Shown one piece after another: positions 16,518 through 26,337 of a DNA stretch of 64,000 bases. This DNA comes from SHZL01 sp963784425 (GTDB lineage Bacteria; Pseudomonadota; Gammaproteobacteria; Xanthomonadales; SZUA-36): the NCBI GenBank assembly GCA_963784425.1, contig CAWARM010000016.1:12563-76562 (forward strand), in the 5' to 3' direction. Under the pieces are notes generated by a model. It searched no databases. It was not told the origin of the DNA and saw nothing but the letters and a program-made list of their open reading frames with translations. Both the position numbers and the translations under genes were made by a program. Position 1 is the first letter of the stretch. Every line of letters starts with the position of its first letter.

Positions 16518-17309
16518 TTACAAAGCGATTAGCCTGACGCCGGTATAGGCCAGCAGCACTGAAAGAACGAAGCGGACGGCCCGTTCCGGGATGCGGGATA
16601 CCAGATGTGAGCCCAGCCAGATGCCGGGCAGTGATCCGGCCAGCAGTTTGGCCAGTAATAACCAGTCCACGTTGCCCAGTGAAGCATGGCCCAGGCCGGC
16701 AACCAGCATCAGGGGAACGGCGTAAGCAATGTCCGCTGCCACAATACGGGGTAGCGGTAGCATGGGGTACAACATCATCAGCACCACGACGCCGACTGCA
16801 CCGGCGCCTACGGAGGTCAGTGTCACCATCGTGCCGATGGTTGCTCCAAATAACAGTGGCAGGCTCCAGTGCCGTGGTGTTGCTGCTTTGCGCTCCATGC
16901 CGCGCACGACGAAGGCCGGTGCCGTCCTGCCGCGCAGGGCGCTGTAGAGAGTGGTCGCAGCGGTCAGCAGCAAGGCCACACCCAGGGTGGTGGTCATCAG
17001 TTTTTGCGCGTCGGCACTGGTGGTGCCCAGTTGCCTGAGTATGAAGAGCGTGGTCAGGGCTGCTGGAATACTGCCCAGTGAGAGGTGGGCCACCACGCGC
17101 CAGTCCACCAGGCGGGCGTGGGCAAATTTGAGCGTGCCCCCCAGCTTGGTAAAAGCCGCGAACAAGAGGTCCGTGCCGACAGCCATGTAGGGCTTGACAT
17201 TAAAATAGAAGATCAGGACGGGAGTCATAAGCGAGCCGCCGCCGACCCCGGTGAGCCCGACTACAAGCCCGACAACAAAACCGGCAATGATAAAACCAAA
17301 GTCATGCAT
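16518..17309 (-). CDS. TauE/SafE-family membrane exporter
   Basis: A 263-residue protein with about eight membrane helices and the two family glycine motifs: GLVVGLTGVGGGSLMTPVL at the N-terminus and TSVGAGAVGVVVLMMLYP in the second half. TauE/SafE proteins export sulfite, sulfoacetate or related small anions across the inner membrane. It lies alone upstream of the cytochrome/FAD-oxidoreductase unit in the same direction, 179 bp away, so co-function is only a possibility. Confidence 0.88.
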   Translation of the reverse strand: MHDFGFIIAGFVVGLVVGLTGVGGGSLMTPVLIFYFNVKPYMAVGTDLLFAAFTKLGGTLKFAHARLVDWRVVAHLSLGSIPAALTTLFILRQLGTTSADAQKLMTTTLGVALLLTAATTLYSALRGRTAPAFVVRGMERKAATPRHWSLPLLFGATIGTMVTLTSVGAGAVGVVVLMMLYPMLPLPRIVAADIAYAVPLMLVAGLGHASLGNVDWLLLAKLLAGSLPGIWLGSHLVSRIPERAVRFVLSVLLAYTGVRLIAL

Positions 17310-17641
17310 GGGGGCACACTGTAACGGTGTTTTTGTCGGGTGCGAAAGATGTTTTCATGATTTTGATATATAAAAAGGACCCCTGAGTATAGATACCGTC
17401 CCGTCTTCGAGGGAAGCATGGCCTGAAATTGCCGCTCTGGGCAATTTTCTGCCTATCAAGCTGTAAAGAGCCGGGTTGCAGCTCCATCAAGCCGATGATT
17501 GGCTGCCTGACCGCTCCGTATCAGTGGATTTCCTGCGATATTGCATTTATCCTCCCACTCCACCAAATACCACTCATGCGGCCAAAATGGCCAGGAAATT
17601 GCTGGCCGCCCGCAAACCATCAAAACTCATCGGGGATTCCT
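17310..17641. other. Intergenic region between divergent genes
   Basis: These 332 bases separate the divergent TauE/SafE and LolA-fold genes and must hold both promoters. Short open frames run through it without a ribosome binding site or family resemblance. No repeat of type A or B, operator palindrome or RNA element was recognised. Confidence 0.5.
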
Positions 17642-18409
17642 ATGACACTCACCAAGATTGCCCCCAAAATGGCCCTATGCGCAGTGCTGCTGGGCCTTGC
17701 GGCCAGTGCCGATGCATTCGCGGCCGACGCATTCACGGCTGAGGCACTAGCCGCAAAAAACATTGAGGCCAAGGGCGGCGCAGCTGCACTCACCGCAGTG
17801 AAAAACGTGCGCCGCAGTGGCCTGCTCATCGTCAACGGCGGGCAGCTCTCGCTGGCCATCGTCGAGACGCGGCAACGGCCGGACTCCATCCGCAACGATG
17901 TGACGCTGCAGGGGCTCACCCAGGTCGAGTCCTACGACGGCAAGGACGGCTGGAAGATTGACCCCTTCCAGGGCCGCAAAGACCCTGAACGCACCTCGCC
18001 CGATGATCTAAAGGGCCTCATCGAGGACGCCCAGATCGGTGGCCAGCTCGAAGACTACCAGACTCGCGGCCTGACGCTCGAGTATGTCGGTACTGAGGAC
18101 ATCGACGGCACGGCCGCGCACAAACTCAAACTCACGCAGAAAAATGGTGACTTGCAGTATATATACCTTGACCCGGACTACTTCCTCGAGATTCGCATCG
18201 AAAGCCAGCGCAGCGTGCGCGGCGTGAAGGAGATCGTGATCACTGATCTGGGCGAGTACGAAAAGGTCTCCGGTGTAAACTGGGCGACCTCGGTCACCAG
18301 CAGGCGCAAGGGAGACCGTGACCCCGCGAAGATCCTCTACGACACCGTCGAAGTTAACGTCCCGCTGGACGCTACCTACTTCTCCTTCCCCACTCCCGCC
18401 AAGAACTGA
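17642..18409 (+). CDS. Secreted LolA/MucB-fold protein
   Basis: About 255 residues. ATG 17642 with GGGGA upstream gives a signal peptide (LCAVLLGLAASADAFA). The mature part follows the outer-membrane-lipoprotein-sorting fold: LAAKNIEAKGGAAALTAVKNVR, then a region with Y-D-G-K-D-G-W, then L-K-L-T-Q-K-N-G and D-P-D-Y-F-L-E-I-R, typical of the LolA/LolB-like family that binds lipid or lipoprotein acyl chains. The next gene, a giant BNR propeller, starts 10 bp later and is surely cotranscribed. Exact role unknown. Confidence 0.8.
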   Translation: MTLTKIAPKMALCAVLLGLAASADAFAADAFTAEALAAKNIEAKGGAAALTAVKNVRRSGLLIVNGGQLSLAIVETRQRPDSIRNDVTLQGLTQVESYDGKDGWKIDPFQGRKDPERTSPDDLKGLIEDAQIGGQLEDYQTRGLTLEYVGTEDIDGTAAHKLKLTQKNGDLQYIYLDPDYFLEIRIESQRSVRGVKEIVITDLGEYEKVSGVNWATSVTSRRKGDRDPAKILYDTVEVNVPLDATYFSFPTPAKN

Positions 18410-18418
18410 GGACACGTC

Positions 18419-21400
18419 ATGATGCGCAAAACTATGCTTCTGGCGGCCCTGCTGCCCCTTTACGCAGCCGCAGTCCTGGCTGACTCCACTTCAACCCCGG
18501 CCATTGATGCCGGCACTCTGTCCGGACTCGGCGTGCGCAACATCGGTTCTGCGGCGATGAGCGGCCGCATTGCGTCGCTGGACGCCATCACCATGCCGAA
18601 CGGCAAGCTGATGATCTACATCGGCGCAGCGAGTGGCGGCGTGTGGAAGTCCGAGGACGGCGGCACGACGTTTAAGTCCGTGTTCGACCACGAGTCGGTG
18701 CAGTCCATAGGCGCGGTGACCATCGATCCACGCAACCCGGACACCGTCTGGGTGGGATCCGGCGAGACCTGGACGCGCAACAGCGTGTCCATCGGCGACG
18801 GCATCTACAAGTCAACCGACGGTGGTGATAGCTGGACCAACCTCGGGCTTGCTGAATCCGAACGCATTGTGGACGTGAGCATTGATCCGCGTGATAGTAA
18901 CGCAGTGTATGCCTGTGTCACCGGTCGCCTGTGGAGTGACTCCGCAGAACGCGGTGTCTACAAAACCACCGATGGCGGCGCCACCTGGCAGCAGGTGCTC
19001 AAGGGCGCCAATCTTTCCACTGGCTGCGCCAGCCTGAGCATCGACCAGAAAAACCCCGACGTAGTGTACGCATCGCTGTGGGACTTCCGGCGCACGGGTT
19101 GGACCTTCCGCTCGGGTGGTGCAACACCCACCTCGCCGTCGGGCAGCGCACTCATGGTATCGCGCGACAGCGGGCGTACCTGGTCCGAGATTACTCCGGC
19201 GGATAATTCCGGCTTTCCCAAAAAGCCCTATGGTCGCATCGCAGTCAACGTGGCACCGAGTGATTCGAACCGTGTCTACGCCTTTGTCGAGTCACCCTCA
19301 AGCGCGCTGTACGTGAGCTCCGATGGCGGCAAGACCTGGGAAGCGCGCGACAAGAGCCAGTGGATGGTGTGGCGGCCGTTCTACTTCGCGGCCATGACTG
19401 TGGACCCGACCAACCCGGACCGTATCTACAAAGGTGATGGCGCCTTGATCCTCTCCGAGGACGCAGGTAACAGTTTCGCCACCGTTGGCGGCTTCAACGG
19501 CATGCATGGTGACGTGCACGACGTGTGGGTGGATCCCCATAACCCAAATACCGTCCTCAGCGGCGATGATGGCGGACTATGGCTCAGCTACGACGGTGGC
19601 AACCGCTGGTGGAAGGCGGAAAACCTGCCGATTTCACAGTTCTACCACGTCAGCGTGGATGAGCAGGACCCGTACAAAGTCTATGGCGGCTTGCAGGATA
19701 ATTCGAGCTGGGTTGGCGACAGCGCCTATCCGGGCGGCATCACCAACAGCCGCTGGGAGAACATGTATGGCGGCGACGGCTTCTGGATGTTCAGCGATCC
19801 GGCTGACCCGGACTACCTGTATGCGGAGTACCAGGGTGGCACCGTGGGGCGGGTCAACCGCTATACGCACCAGGCCCGCGCCATCCAGCCGCTGGCGGGC
19901 CCGAACGAGAAGCTGCGCTTTAACTGGAACACGCCGCTGCATCTCTCTCCCAATGAGAAAGGCACGCTTTACATCGGCAGCCAATTCCTGTTCCGCACGC
20001 GCGACCACGGCCAGAGCTGGGAGCGCATTTCGCCGGACCTGACCACCAACGATCCGCAGCATCAGCGGCAGGAAGAGTCCGGCGGCGTGACGGTGGACAA
20101 CTCCTCTGCGGAGATGTACACCACGATCTACTCCATCAGCGAGTCGCCCAAAGCAGCTGGCACGATTTGGGTGGGTACCGATGATGGCAACCTGCAGCTC
20201 ACCCGTGACGGCGGGCAGACCTGGACCAACACCGTGTCCGCGCTGGTGCGTGGACGCGATGCACTGCCCAAGGCGTCTTGGGTCAGTTGGGTCGAAGCCA
20301 GCCGCTTTGATGCGGCCACGGCGTACGCAACTTTCGACCGGCATACTTTTGGCGACTTTGCGCCTTACCTCTACGTAACCCGCGATTACGGCAAGAGCTG
20401 GCAGCCGTTGCTTACTCCAAAGGACGCCAAGGGCGTGCTTGGTTATGCGCACGTGATCAGGGAGGACACGCAGCAGGCTAACCTGCTATTCCTCGGCACG
20501 GAGTTTGGCCTGTGGGTGTCGATTGACGGAGGCCAGAACTGGGCGCAGTTCAAAGCGGATGATTTCCCGGCGGTCGCCGTGCGTGACCTCGTCATCCAGC
20601 CGCGCGACAACGACCTGGTGCTCGCCACCCATGGCCGCGGCATCTGGATTGTCGATGACATTACGCCGCTGCGCGGGCTCACGCCCGCGGTGCTGGGAAG
20701 CGAGGCAGCGTTCGTGACCGGCCGGCCTTCGCAGCAGCGCATCAGCGGCCCGGGCGGATGGGCCACCGGCGCAGCTGTCTTCGTAGGCGACAATCCCACG
20801 GAAGGGGCAGTGATCAATTATTACCAGAAATCACGGCATCTGTTCGGCAAGCTGAAACTTGAGGTGCTTGATGCGGATGGCAAGGTCATCGACGAGTTGC
20901 CCGCCAGTCCACGCCGGGGGCTGAACCGCGTGGTCTGGTCCATGCATGAGAAGCCACCGCGGGTGCCTCCGGCCGCACAACTTGCTTTCGCGGGCGCACA
21001 GGGTCCGCTGGTTTTGCCGGGAACCTACACCGTGCGCATGACCAAGGGCAGCGAAGTCTATGAATCGAAGATCCAGGTGGAGCTGGACCGCCGCGCTACC
21101 TACACGCTCGCGGACCGCAAGGCGCAGTATGATGCTGCCATGCGCGTGCACCACCTCTTCGGTGAGGAAAGCGCGCTGATGGACCGCATCCTGGCATTGC
21201 GAAGCGAACTTGCAGAACGCGGGGCAGCGGCCAACAAAGAGGCCCTCAAGAAGAACATCTCCGTGCTTGATGCCAAGGTGGACGCCGTGCGCAAACGCAT
21301 TGTCGCCACCACCGAGGGCGGCGCCATCACCGGCGAGGAACGCCTGCGCGAGTTCACCGACACGCTTTACGGCGCGATCCTGAGTTACGACGGCGCCCCG

Positions 21401-21670
21401 ACGGCCTACCAGGTCGAACGCATCGGCGTACTGGAGAGCGACCTGGCCAGCATCAACGTCGAGTTCAACACCCTGCTGGACCAGGACCTGCCCGCGCTCA
21501 ACAAGGCGCTCAAGGCAGGTGGCCTGCCCGAAATCGGGACGCCGCCGGTAACGGCGACAGTCGCGGATTCAGGCTTGCGCCCGGCCAGTGCCAGCGGTGG
21601 CGAGATCGGAGAAGCGGGCGAGGCCGGCGTTTACCGGAGCCTGCCGACGTCGATGGTGGTTTATCACTGA
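18419..21670 (+). CDS. Very large secreted BNR/Asp-box beta-propeller protein (VPS10/GH74-like)
   Basis: 1083 residues with a signal peptide (MLLAALLPLYAAAVLA). Repeated Asp-box motifs of the type S-x-D-G-G-x-T-W appear throughout the first 750 residues (SEDGGTTF, STDGGDSW, TTDGGATW, SSDGGKTW, TRDGGQTW, SIDGGQNW), as in sortilin/VPS10 and GH74 double propellers. A C-terminal helical region (residues about 880-1050) carries coiled-coil-like segments (RILALRSELAERGAAANKEALKK). Related proteins are often named glycosyl hydrolases without enzymatic proof; the catalytic acids of GH74 were not identified. GAGGA precedes the start. Frame is intact over 3.2 kb. Confidence 0.85.
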   Translation: MMRKTMLLAALLPLYAAAVLADSTSTPAIDAGTLSGLGVRNIGSAAMSGRIASLDAITMPNGKLMIYIGAASGGVWKSEDGGTTFKSVFDHESVQSIGAVTIDPRNPDTVWVGSGETWTRNSVSIGDGIYKSTDGGDSWTNLGLAESERIVDVSIDPRDSNAVYACVTGRLWSDSAERGVYKTTDGGATWQQVLKGANLSTGCASLSIDQKNPDVVYASLWDFRRTGWTFRSGGATPTSPSGSALMVSRDSGRTWSEITPADNSGFPKKPYGRIAVNVAPSDSNRVYAFVESPSSALYVSSDGGKTWEARDKSQWMVWRPFYFAAMTVDPTNPDRIYKGDGALILSEDAGNSFATVGGFNGMHGDVHDVWVDPHNPNTVLSGDDGGLWLSYDGGNRWWKAENLPISQFYHVSVDEQDPYKVYGGLQDNSSWVGDSAYPGGITNSRWENMYGGDGFWMFSDPADPDYLYAEYQGGTVGRVNRYTHQARAIQPLAGPNEKLRFNWNTPLHLSPNEKGTLYIGSQFLFRTRDHGQSWERISPDLTTNDPQHQRQEESGGVTVDNSSAEMYTTIYSISESPKAAGTIWVGTDDGNLQLTRDGGQTWTNTVSALVRGRDALPKASWVSWVEASRFDAATAYATFDRHTFGDFAPYLYVTRDYGKSWQPLLTPKDAKGVLGYAHVIREDTQQANLLFLGTEFGLWVSIDGGQNWAQFKADDFPAVAVRDLVIQPRDNDLVLATHGRGIWIVDDITPLRGLTPAVLGSEAAFVTGRPSQQRISGPGGWATGAAVFVGDNPTEGAVINYYQKSRHLFGKLKLEVLDADGKVIDELPASPRRGLNRVVWSMHEKPPRVPPAAQLAFAGAQGPLVLPGTYTVRMTKGSEVYESKIQVELDRRATYTLADRKAQYDAAMRVHHLFGEESALMDRILALRSELAERGAAANKEALKKNISVLDAKVDAVRKRIVATTEGGAITGEERLREFTDTLYGAILSYDGAPTAYQVERIGVLESDLASINVEFNTLLDQDLPALNKALKAGGLPEIGTPPVTATVADSGLRPASASGGEIGEAGEAGVYRSLPTSMVVYH

Positions 21671-21712
21671 AGCCAGTGAATCGCCGGTGATGCATCCACT
21701 GCAGGGACGGCC

Positions 21713-22366
21713 ATGAATGAACGGATCAAGCTGGGATTGCTGCTGGTATTCGTCGCCGTCTGGATCGCGCTGGGGATAAATCCTTCGTACCGCCAGGACT
21801 GGCTGCTGGAAAATGCACTGGTTCTGCTGGCAGTGCCGATGTTGGTAGCAGGCTACCGGCGCATGCCGTTTTCACTGCCATCGTGCGTGTTGATCTTTGT
21901 CTTTCTCTGCCTGCATGAAATTGGTGCGCATTACACCTATTCCGAAGTACCTTACGACCAGTGGTGGCAAGCCCTGACTGGCCATTCGCTCAACACTGCT
22001 CTCGGTTGGCAACGCAATCATTTCGATCGATTGCTGCACCTGTTGTTCGGCTTGCTCATCATCTATCCCATGCGTGAAATGCTGGTGCGGCTGGCAGGCT
22101 TGCGTGGCGCCTGGAGCTACCTGTTGCCCCTTGCGGCGGTCATGGCGCTTTCACTGCTGTACGAACTGATCGAGTGGCTTGCAGCCGTGGTGTTCGGCGG
22201 CGACCTGGGCCTGGCTTACGTTGGCACCCAGGGTGATGTCTGGGATGCGCAAAAGGATATGGCGTGCGCGGCCGTTGCTGCGTTCACCATCATATTGCTG
22301 ATGGTGGCCCGGAATATGTGGGGTCAGAGTAAAAACCCTCGTTGCCTGGTTGAAACTGACCTGTAG
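21713..22366 (+). CDS. DUF2238 (YjdF-like) inner membrane protein with repeat-derived C-terminus
   Basis: A 217-residue polytopic membrane protein. The conserved features LHEIGAHYTYSEVPY, RNHFDRLLHLLFGLLI, YELIEWLAA and G-T-Q-G-D-V-W-D-A-Q-K-D-M identify the DUF2238/YjdF family, whose function is unknown. The last 18 or so residues (from W-G-Q-S-K-N) are translated from a type B palindrome, showing that the element inserted right at the gene end and now supplies the stop codon. Confidence 0.85.
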   Translation: MNERIKLGLLLVFVAVWIALGINPSYRQDWLLENALVLLAVPMLVAGYRRMPFSLPSCVLIFVFLCLHEIGAHYTYSEVPYDQWWQALTGHSLNTALGWQRNHFDRLLHLLFGLLIIYPMREMLVRLAGLRGAWSYLLPLAAVMALSLLYELIEWLAAVVFGGDLGLAYVGTQGDVWDAQKDMACAAVAAFTIILLMVARNMWGQSKNPRCLVETDL

Positions 22367-22389
22367 TTTTTACTCTGACCCCAAATATT
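22313..22389. repeat. Type B palindrome, copy 1
   Basis: Arms 22313-22336 (AATATGTGGGGTCAGAGTAA plus AAAC) and 22366-22389 pair with one mismatch around a 29-base centre. The core GGGGTCAGAGTAAA recurs five more times in the window. The left arm encodes the C-terminus of the DUF2238 protein; the right arm ends two bases before the amidase stop. Confidence 0.85.
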
Positions 22390-22390
22390 C

Positions 22391-23792
22391 CTATGCCGGA
22401 TTGGCAGGAGTGAAGGCTGCAACCCGCTGTTCAATGGCTTCAGCGACCGCAAGACAGCGCATTTCCTCGAAGGGCGCACCGATAACCTGCACCACCTGGG
22501 GCAGGCCGTCACGCATTCCCACCGGCACCACCGCTGACGGCAAGCCCAGTGCGTTGATCGCCACCACCATGCGCATGTCCGCAATGGTGGAGGCAGTGCT
22601 CTCCGGTGTGGCGATATCATAATCAATCACTTGCGGGGGCCGTGTGCTCACCGGGGCTACGATCACGGAATAGCCCTGGAAAAACTTCAGCCAGTCGCGT
22701 AGTACCCTGCGGCGCTCTCCAAACGCGAGGTGGTATTGTTCTGGCGTCCAGTCAGGAACCGCCAGATGATAATGTGCAAACATGCGGGCCAATGACGGGC
22801 TGCAAAAACCGCTGACTGCAGGCTCGAGCCCGGTAAACAATTCCCCCATCACAATCATTTTCCACACGCGTACCGCATCTGCGAGCGTCGGCGGTTCCGC
22901 TTGCTCTACGCCATACCCCGCCTCGACCAGCAAGCCTGCCGCACGTTCTACACCAGAGGCTACCTGCTGATCCACCCCTTGCCCCAGCGGGTCGATAATA
23001 AAGGCGATGGGCAAATCACGTCGATTGGGCTGCTCCCAGGGTGCTGGTACCCACCAGGGATCCCGCCAATCTGCAACAGCCATTGCCTGGAGCCCCAGTC
23101 GCACGTCTGCCACACGGCGGGCCATAAGGCCATCGGTATTCATCAGCTGGATGCCGATTGAGGGTTCATGTTCTGTCGGGACGTAATCCGGAACTCGGCC
23201 CAGGGTGGGCCGAATGGAAGCGACGCCACAGGCCTGAGCCGGTTGACGCAGTGATCCTCCCAGGTCGGTGCCATGCGCCAGTGGTGTAATTCCGACTGCC
23301 ACTGATGCTGCCGCTCCGCCGCTTGAACCACCTGCGGTTAACTGTGGGTTCCAGGGGTTTCGGGTGGGTCCAAATACTTCATTATTGGTTTCCCAACGAC
23401 AGGAAAATTCGGGGGTGTTGGTGCGGCCAATAATCACTGCGCCGGCATTGAGCCAGTTTTGAACACAGGGGGAAGTTTCCCTGGCGATATTCTCTTTCAG
23501 GGCTGCCGAGCCATTCACCGTTGCCCATCCGGCCACATCCACGTTGCCTTTGATTGTCACCGGGATGCCATGCAGGCAGCCCAGTCTTTCGCCCCGGGCT
23601 CGCGCCTTATCGGCCGCGTCCGCCGCCACAAGAGCGGCTTCTGCCCGGATTTCTGTCAGGGCGTTCACTTTGCCATTGGTCTCATCGGCGCGTTGCAGGC
23701 ACGAAGCTCACTGCTTCCCGGCTACTGAACGCACCGGTCTGGATACCCTCAGCAAGGTCACACGCACTCAAACGCCATAAACTTTCGCTCAT
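22391..23792 (-). CDS. Amidase signature family hydrolase, frameshifted near its N-terminus
   Basis: A Ser-cisSer-Lys amidase: the catalytic Lys is in IPVTIKGNVD, the cis-Ser in TAGGSSGGAAAS and the nucleophile in TDLGGSLRQPA. The main frame starts only at NALTEIRAE. Upstream on the same strand the missing N-terminus is present in another frame, MSESLWRLSACDLAEGI, starting at 23792 with GGAG correctly spaced. The frames join at about 23704, where one extra base (TTC for TC) restores SSCLQRADETNGKVNALTE. Substrate unknown. Type B palindromes lie on both sides. Confidence 0.82.
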
Positions 23793-23921
23793 ATCGTTCT
23801 CCAAAGCTGATCGAATACGCCGGAAGACTGGCACAAAGATGGTGCATGATTTACTTTGCAATTAACAGTAGGGATACCTGGATACGGGTTGTCGTCGGCA
23901 AGGTGCCATTAAATTGCAGCT

Positions 23922-24431
23922 ATGAGTTTTTACTCTGCCCCCAAATATTGCTATCTTTATTTTGACCTGCCCGGAGGAAATTGTTATGGACTGGCGGAAA
24001 GCAATTTGGACCCGGAGGCACGGAGCTGGGTCGGTGCAATCGGTATCATGCAACTCATGCCTTCCACCTTCAAGGAAGTGCAAAGCGCAAACCCCGAATT
24101 TACTGAACTCAATAGCCCTGAATGGAATATAGCGGCGGGCATCTACTACGACAGGCAACAGTGGAAAACCTGGAGCAAGAATGAATCCGCTCCTGATCGG
24201 CTGCGCTTCGTTATGGGAAGTTACAACGCGGGTCGTGGAACCATCAGCCGGGCCCAGAAGCAAGCCTTGGCCCTGAATCTCGATGGAACGCTCTGGCCAT
24301 CCATTGAGCAGGCCGCTCCCAACGTGACCAAGTGGCGCCACGAAGAAACACTCCACTATGTGGACCGCATTGAAGAGTTTTATTCGGAACTATCGCAGAC
24401 GGATGGGTTTGAGGGTTTTCTCGGGGAATGA
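23922..24431 (+). pseudogene. Truncated lytic transglycosylase (SLT domain) with repeat-derived start
   Basis: Residues 25-120 match the SLT fold: A-E-S-N-L-D-P-E-A with the catalytic Glu, GAIGIMQLMPSTFKEV, and GSYNAGRGT. The normal N-terminus (signal peptide and upstream domain) is absent. The only start, ATG 23922, and the first nine codons come from a type B palindrome arm (M-S-F-Y-S-A-P-K-Y). The gene was probably cut when the amidase-palindrome block entered. A cytoplasmic SLT fragment without signal peptide is unlikely to work. Confidence 0.7.
23924..23949. repeat. Type B palindrome, lone arm
   Basis: GAGTTTTTACTCTGCCCCCA plus AATATT matches the right arm of copy 1, including its AAATATT flank, with one change (GCCCC for GACCC). 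It stands beyond the amidase start region, so the amidase lies between two B elements with the same arm sequence. Confidence 0.75.
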
Positions 24432-24511
24432 ACGCATGCTATTCAATCTTGATGGACTACAACAAGGTATTGCCTGAGCAGGCGGCTACCCCGGCGAAGT
24501 CCACATCCGCT

Positions 24512-25206
24512 TTACTGGTCAACGACTAGCCGGTACCCGACACCCGTCTCGGTGATGAAATGTTTCGGTCGCACCGGATCGCGCTCCAGTTTGTCGCGCA
24601 GTTGCTTCATATAGATGCGCAGATAGTGTGTGTCTTTTGCATGGGTTGGGCCCCACACTTCCGTTAGCAACTGGCGCTGCGTAACCACCATGCCGAGGTG
24701 TTTGGCGAGATGGCCGATCAGGCGAAACTCGATCGGCGTCAGGTGCACTTCGGAGTCACCACGCAGTGCCCTGCGTGCTTCCAGGTCAACGCTTGCGTCT
24801 TCCAAGCAAGCACAGCCAAACCGGTGGGCGGGCGCGCGCTATGGCGCAGTGCAGCGCGCACCCGCGCGAGCAGTTCGCCGACGCCAAAGGGTTTGGTGAT
24901 GTAGTCGTCTGCGCCGGCGTCGAGCGCCTCGATCTTGGCGCGCTCCTGCGAACGCGCCGACAGTACCAGCACGGGCATTCCCGACCATTGCCGGATCTGG
25001 CGGATCACTTCGACGCCGTCGAAATCCGGCAAGCCCAGGTCCATGATAACGAGATCAGGCTTGTGGGTGCTGGCGTCGATCGCACCGCGCCGAGCAGTAG
25101 AAGATTCGACCACCTTGTAGTCCTCGGCGCCGAGCGCGGAGCGCAGGAAGCGGCGAATCTCCGGTTCGTCCTCGACGATCAGGATGGTGGCGCGTGGCAT
25201 CGTCAT
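24512..25206 (-). CDS. KdpE-like response regulator, frameshifted
   Basis: An OmpR-family regulator. The receiver domain (ATILIVEDEPEIRRFLRSAL, phospho-Asp in LVIMDLGLPDFDG, Lys in ITKPFGVGELLARV) runs in one frame from 25206 to about 24810. The winged-helix output (HLTPIEFRLIGHLAKHLG, VVTQRQLLTEVWG, YLRIYMKQLRDKLE, ETGVGYRL) is in another frame and ends at 24512. One missing base near 24800 accounts for it. YLRIYMKQLR with a preceding THYL is characteristic of KdpE. The start overlaps the kdpD stop as ATGA, so the pair is translationally coupled. The likely target is the divergent kup gene. Confidence 0.8.
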
Positions 25207-26277
25207 ACCGATTCTGCTGGCGCTGCGGGCGCTTTGCCGACCGGCAGAGTGAAGCGAAATGCGGCGCCGCCTCCGGATGGCCGTTCCGCCCATACGCGGC
25301 CGCCGTGCAGACTCGACCACCGCGCGGCAGATCGCCAGGCCCAGCCCGACGCCTGTACCCGCATGCTCGCCGCCGCCGCGATGAAATTTGGCGAATACCT
25401 GTTCCAGGTCGCGCTCTGCTATGCCGGGGCCGCGGTCTTCCACTGAAATCACCAACTCGTTGCCATGCTGCTTCGCGCTCACCCGCACCACCGTGCCTGC
25501 AGGCGTATGGCGCGCAGCGTTTTCCACCAGGTTGGCCAATGCCTGTTCGATCAGGATCGAATCGGCACGCACCAGCGGCAAATCGGGCGGGATGTCGACC
25601 ACCAGCAGATGGCTGGCCAGCCGTTCCTCCAGCCGCGCCAGTACCGACCCGGTGATCTCGGCGACCGAGGTCCAGTCACTCCGCAGTTCGATGAAACCCG
25701 TGTCAAGCCGCGTCATCTGCAATACCTTTGCAACCAGTTCAGACATGTCGCCCGCTTGGCGGTAGACGCTTTGCGCCAGCGCCTTTCTTTCCTCCGGCTT
25801 GAGCTTGTCACCCTCCTCGGCCAGGCTCGATGAGGCACCGACTATCACGGCCAGCGGCGTGCGCAGGTCGTGCGAAATCGATGCCAGCAGCGTACTGCGC
25901 ACCTGTTCGGTATTCGGCTGCAACGGTGAGCGATGTCTGCGCCTCGATATGGCGGCGTCCACGTTCCATCAGTCCGGAAATAATCAGCGCGACCGCCAGC
26001 ATGATCGCGAAGGTAAACAGATACTGGATGTCGTGAACGGTAAACTTGCCGGCAGGTGGCACAAACGTGACATCGAATGCGGCGACGCACAGAGCTGCAC
26101 TGGCAATCGCCGCGCCGCGCGAAAAGCGCAGCGCAATCACCACCAGCGCAAGCAAATAGACCATCGCTATGTTGACCACGTCGAAACGCGGCGCCATCGC
26201 CAGGCCAATGAGTGTGCACAACGCCACCGCCACCACAGCGCAGACATAGCCGAGCCAGGAATGAAGTACTTTTCCAT
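25203..26277 (-). pseudogene. Compact KdpD-like sensor kinase, three frameshifts
   Basis: Reconstructed length is about 357 residues against roughly 890 for full KdpD. It begins directly at the four-helix membrane domain (LGYVCAVVAVALCTLIGLAM to ALIISGLMERG), followed by HisKA (ASISHDLRTPLAVIVGASSSL), HATPase (QALANLVENAARHTPAG, DRGPGIAERDLEQVFAKFHR, GTGVGLGLAICRAVV) and the C-terminus LHGGRVWAERPSGGGAAF. The KdpD cytoplasmic domain, USP domain and GAF region are absent. The segments lie in different frames with breaks near 26259, 25912 and 25313, each consistent with one base gained or lost, while protein conservation continues across each break. Confidence 0.75.
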
Positions 26278-26301
26278 GGTGTTACTGTAGCGCAATAGCG
26301 C

Positions 26302-26318
26302 CGTAAAGAAGGCGTAAA
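26302..26318. promoter_or_regulatory. CGTAAA direct repeat, 11-bp period, between kdpD and kup
   Basis: CGTAAA occurs at 26302-26307 and 26313-26318, one helical turn apart, in the divergent promoter region. OmpR-family regulators such as KdpE typically bind direct repeats with this spacing. Proposed as the regulator site; this is inference. Confidence 0.4.
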
Positions 26319-26337
26319 AAAACAGCCTCAGCCACTT

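Noticed and set aside
17302..17490. Small minus-strand frame of 62 codons upstream of the TauE/SafE exporter
   Set aside because: No ribosome binding site, overlaps the exporter start, composition unlike a real protein.
24739..25962. Apparent hybrid histidine kinase with attached receiver
   Set aside because: The kinase C-terminus is in another frame and stops at 25203 with ATGA overlap to the regulator start, so these are two genes joined by a frameshift.
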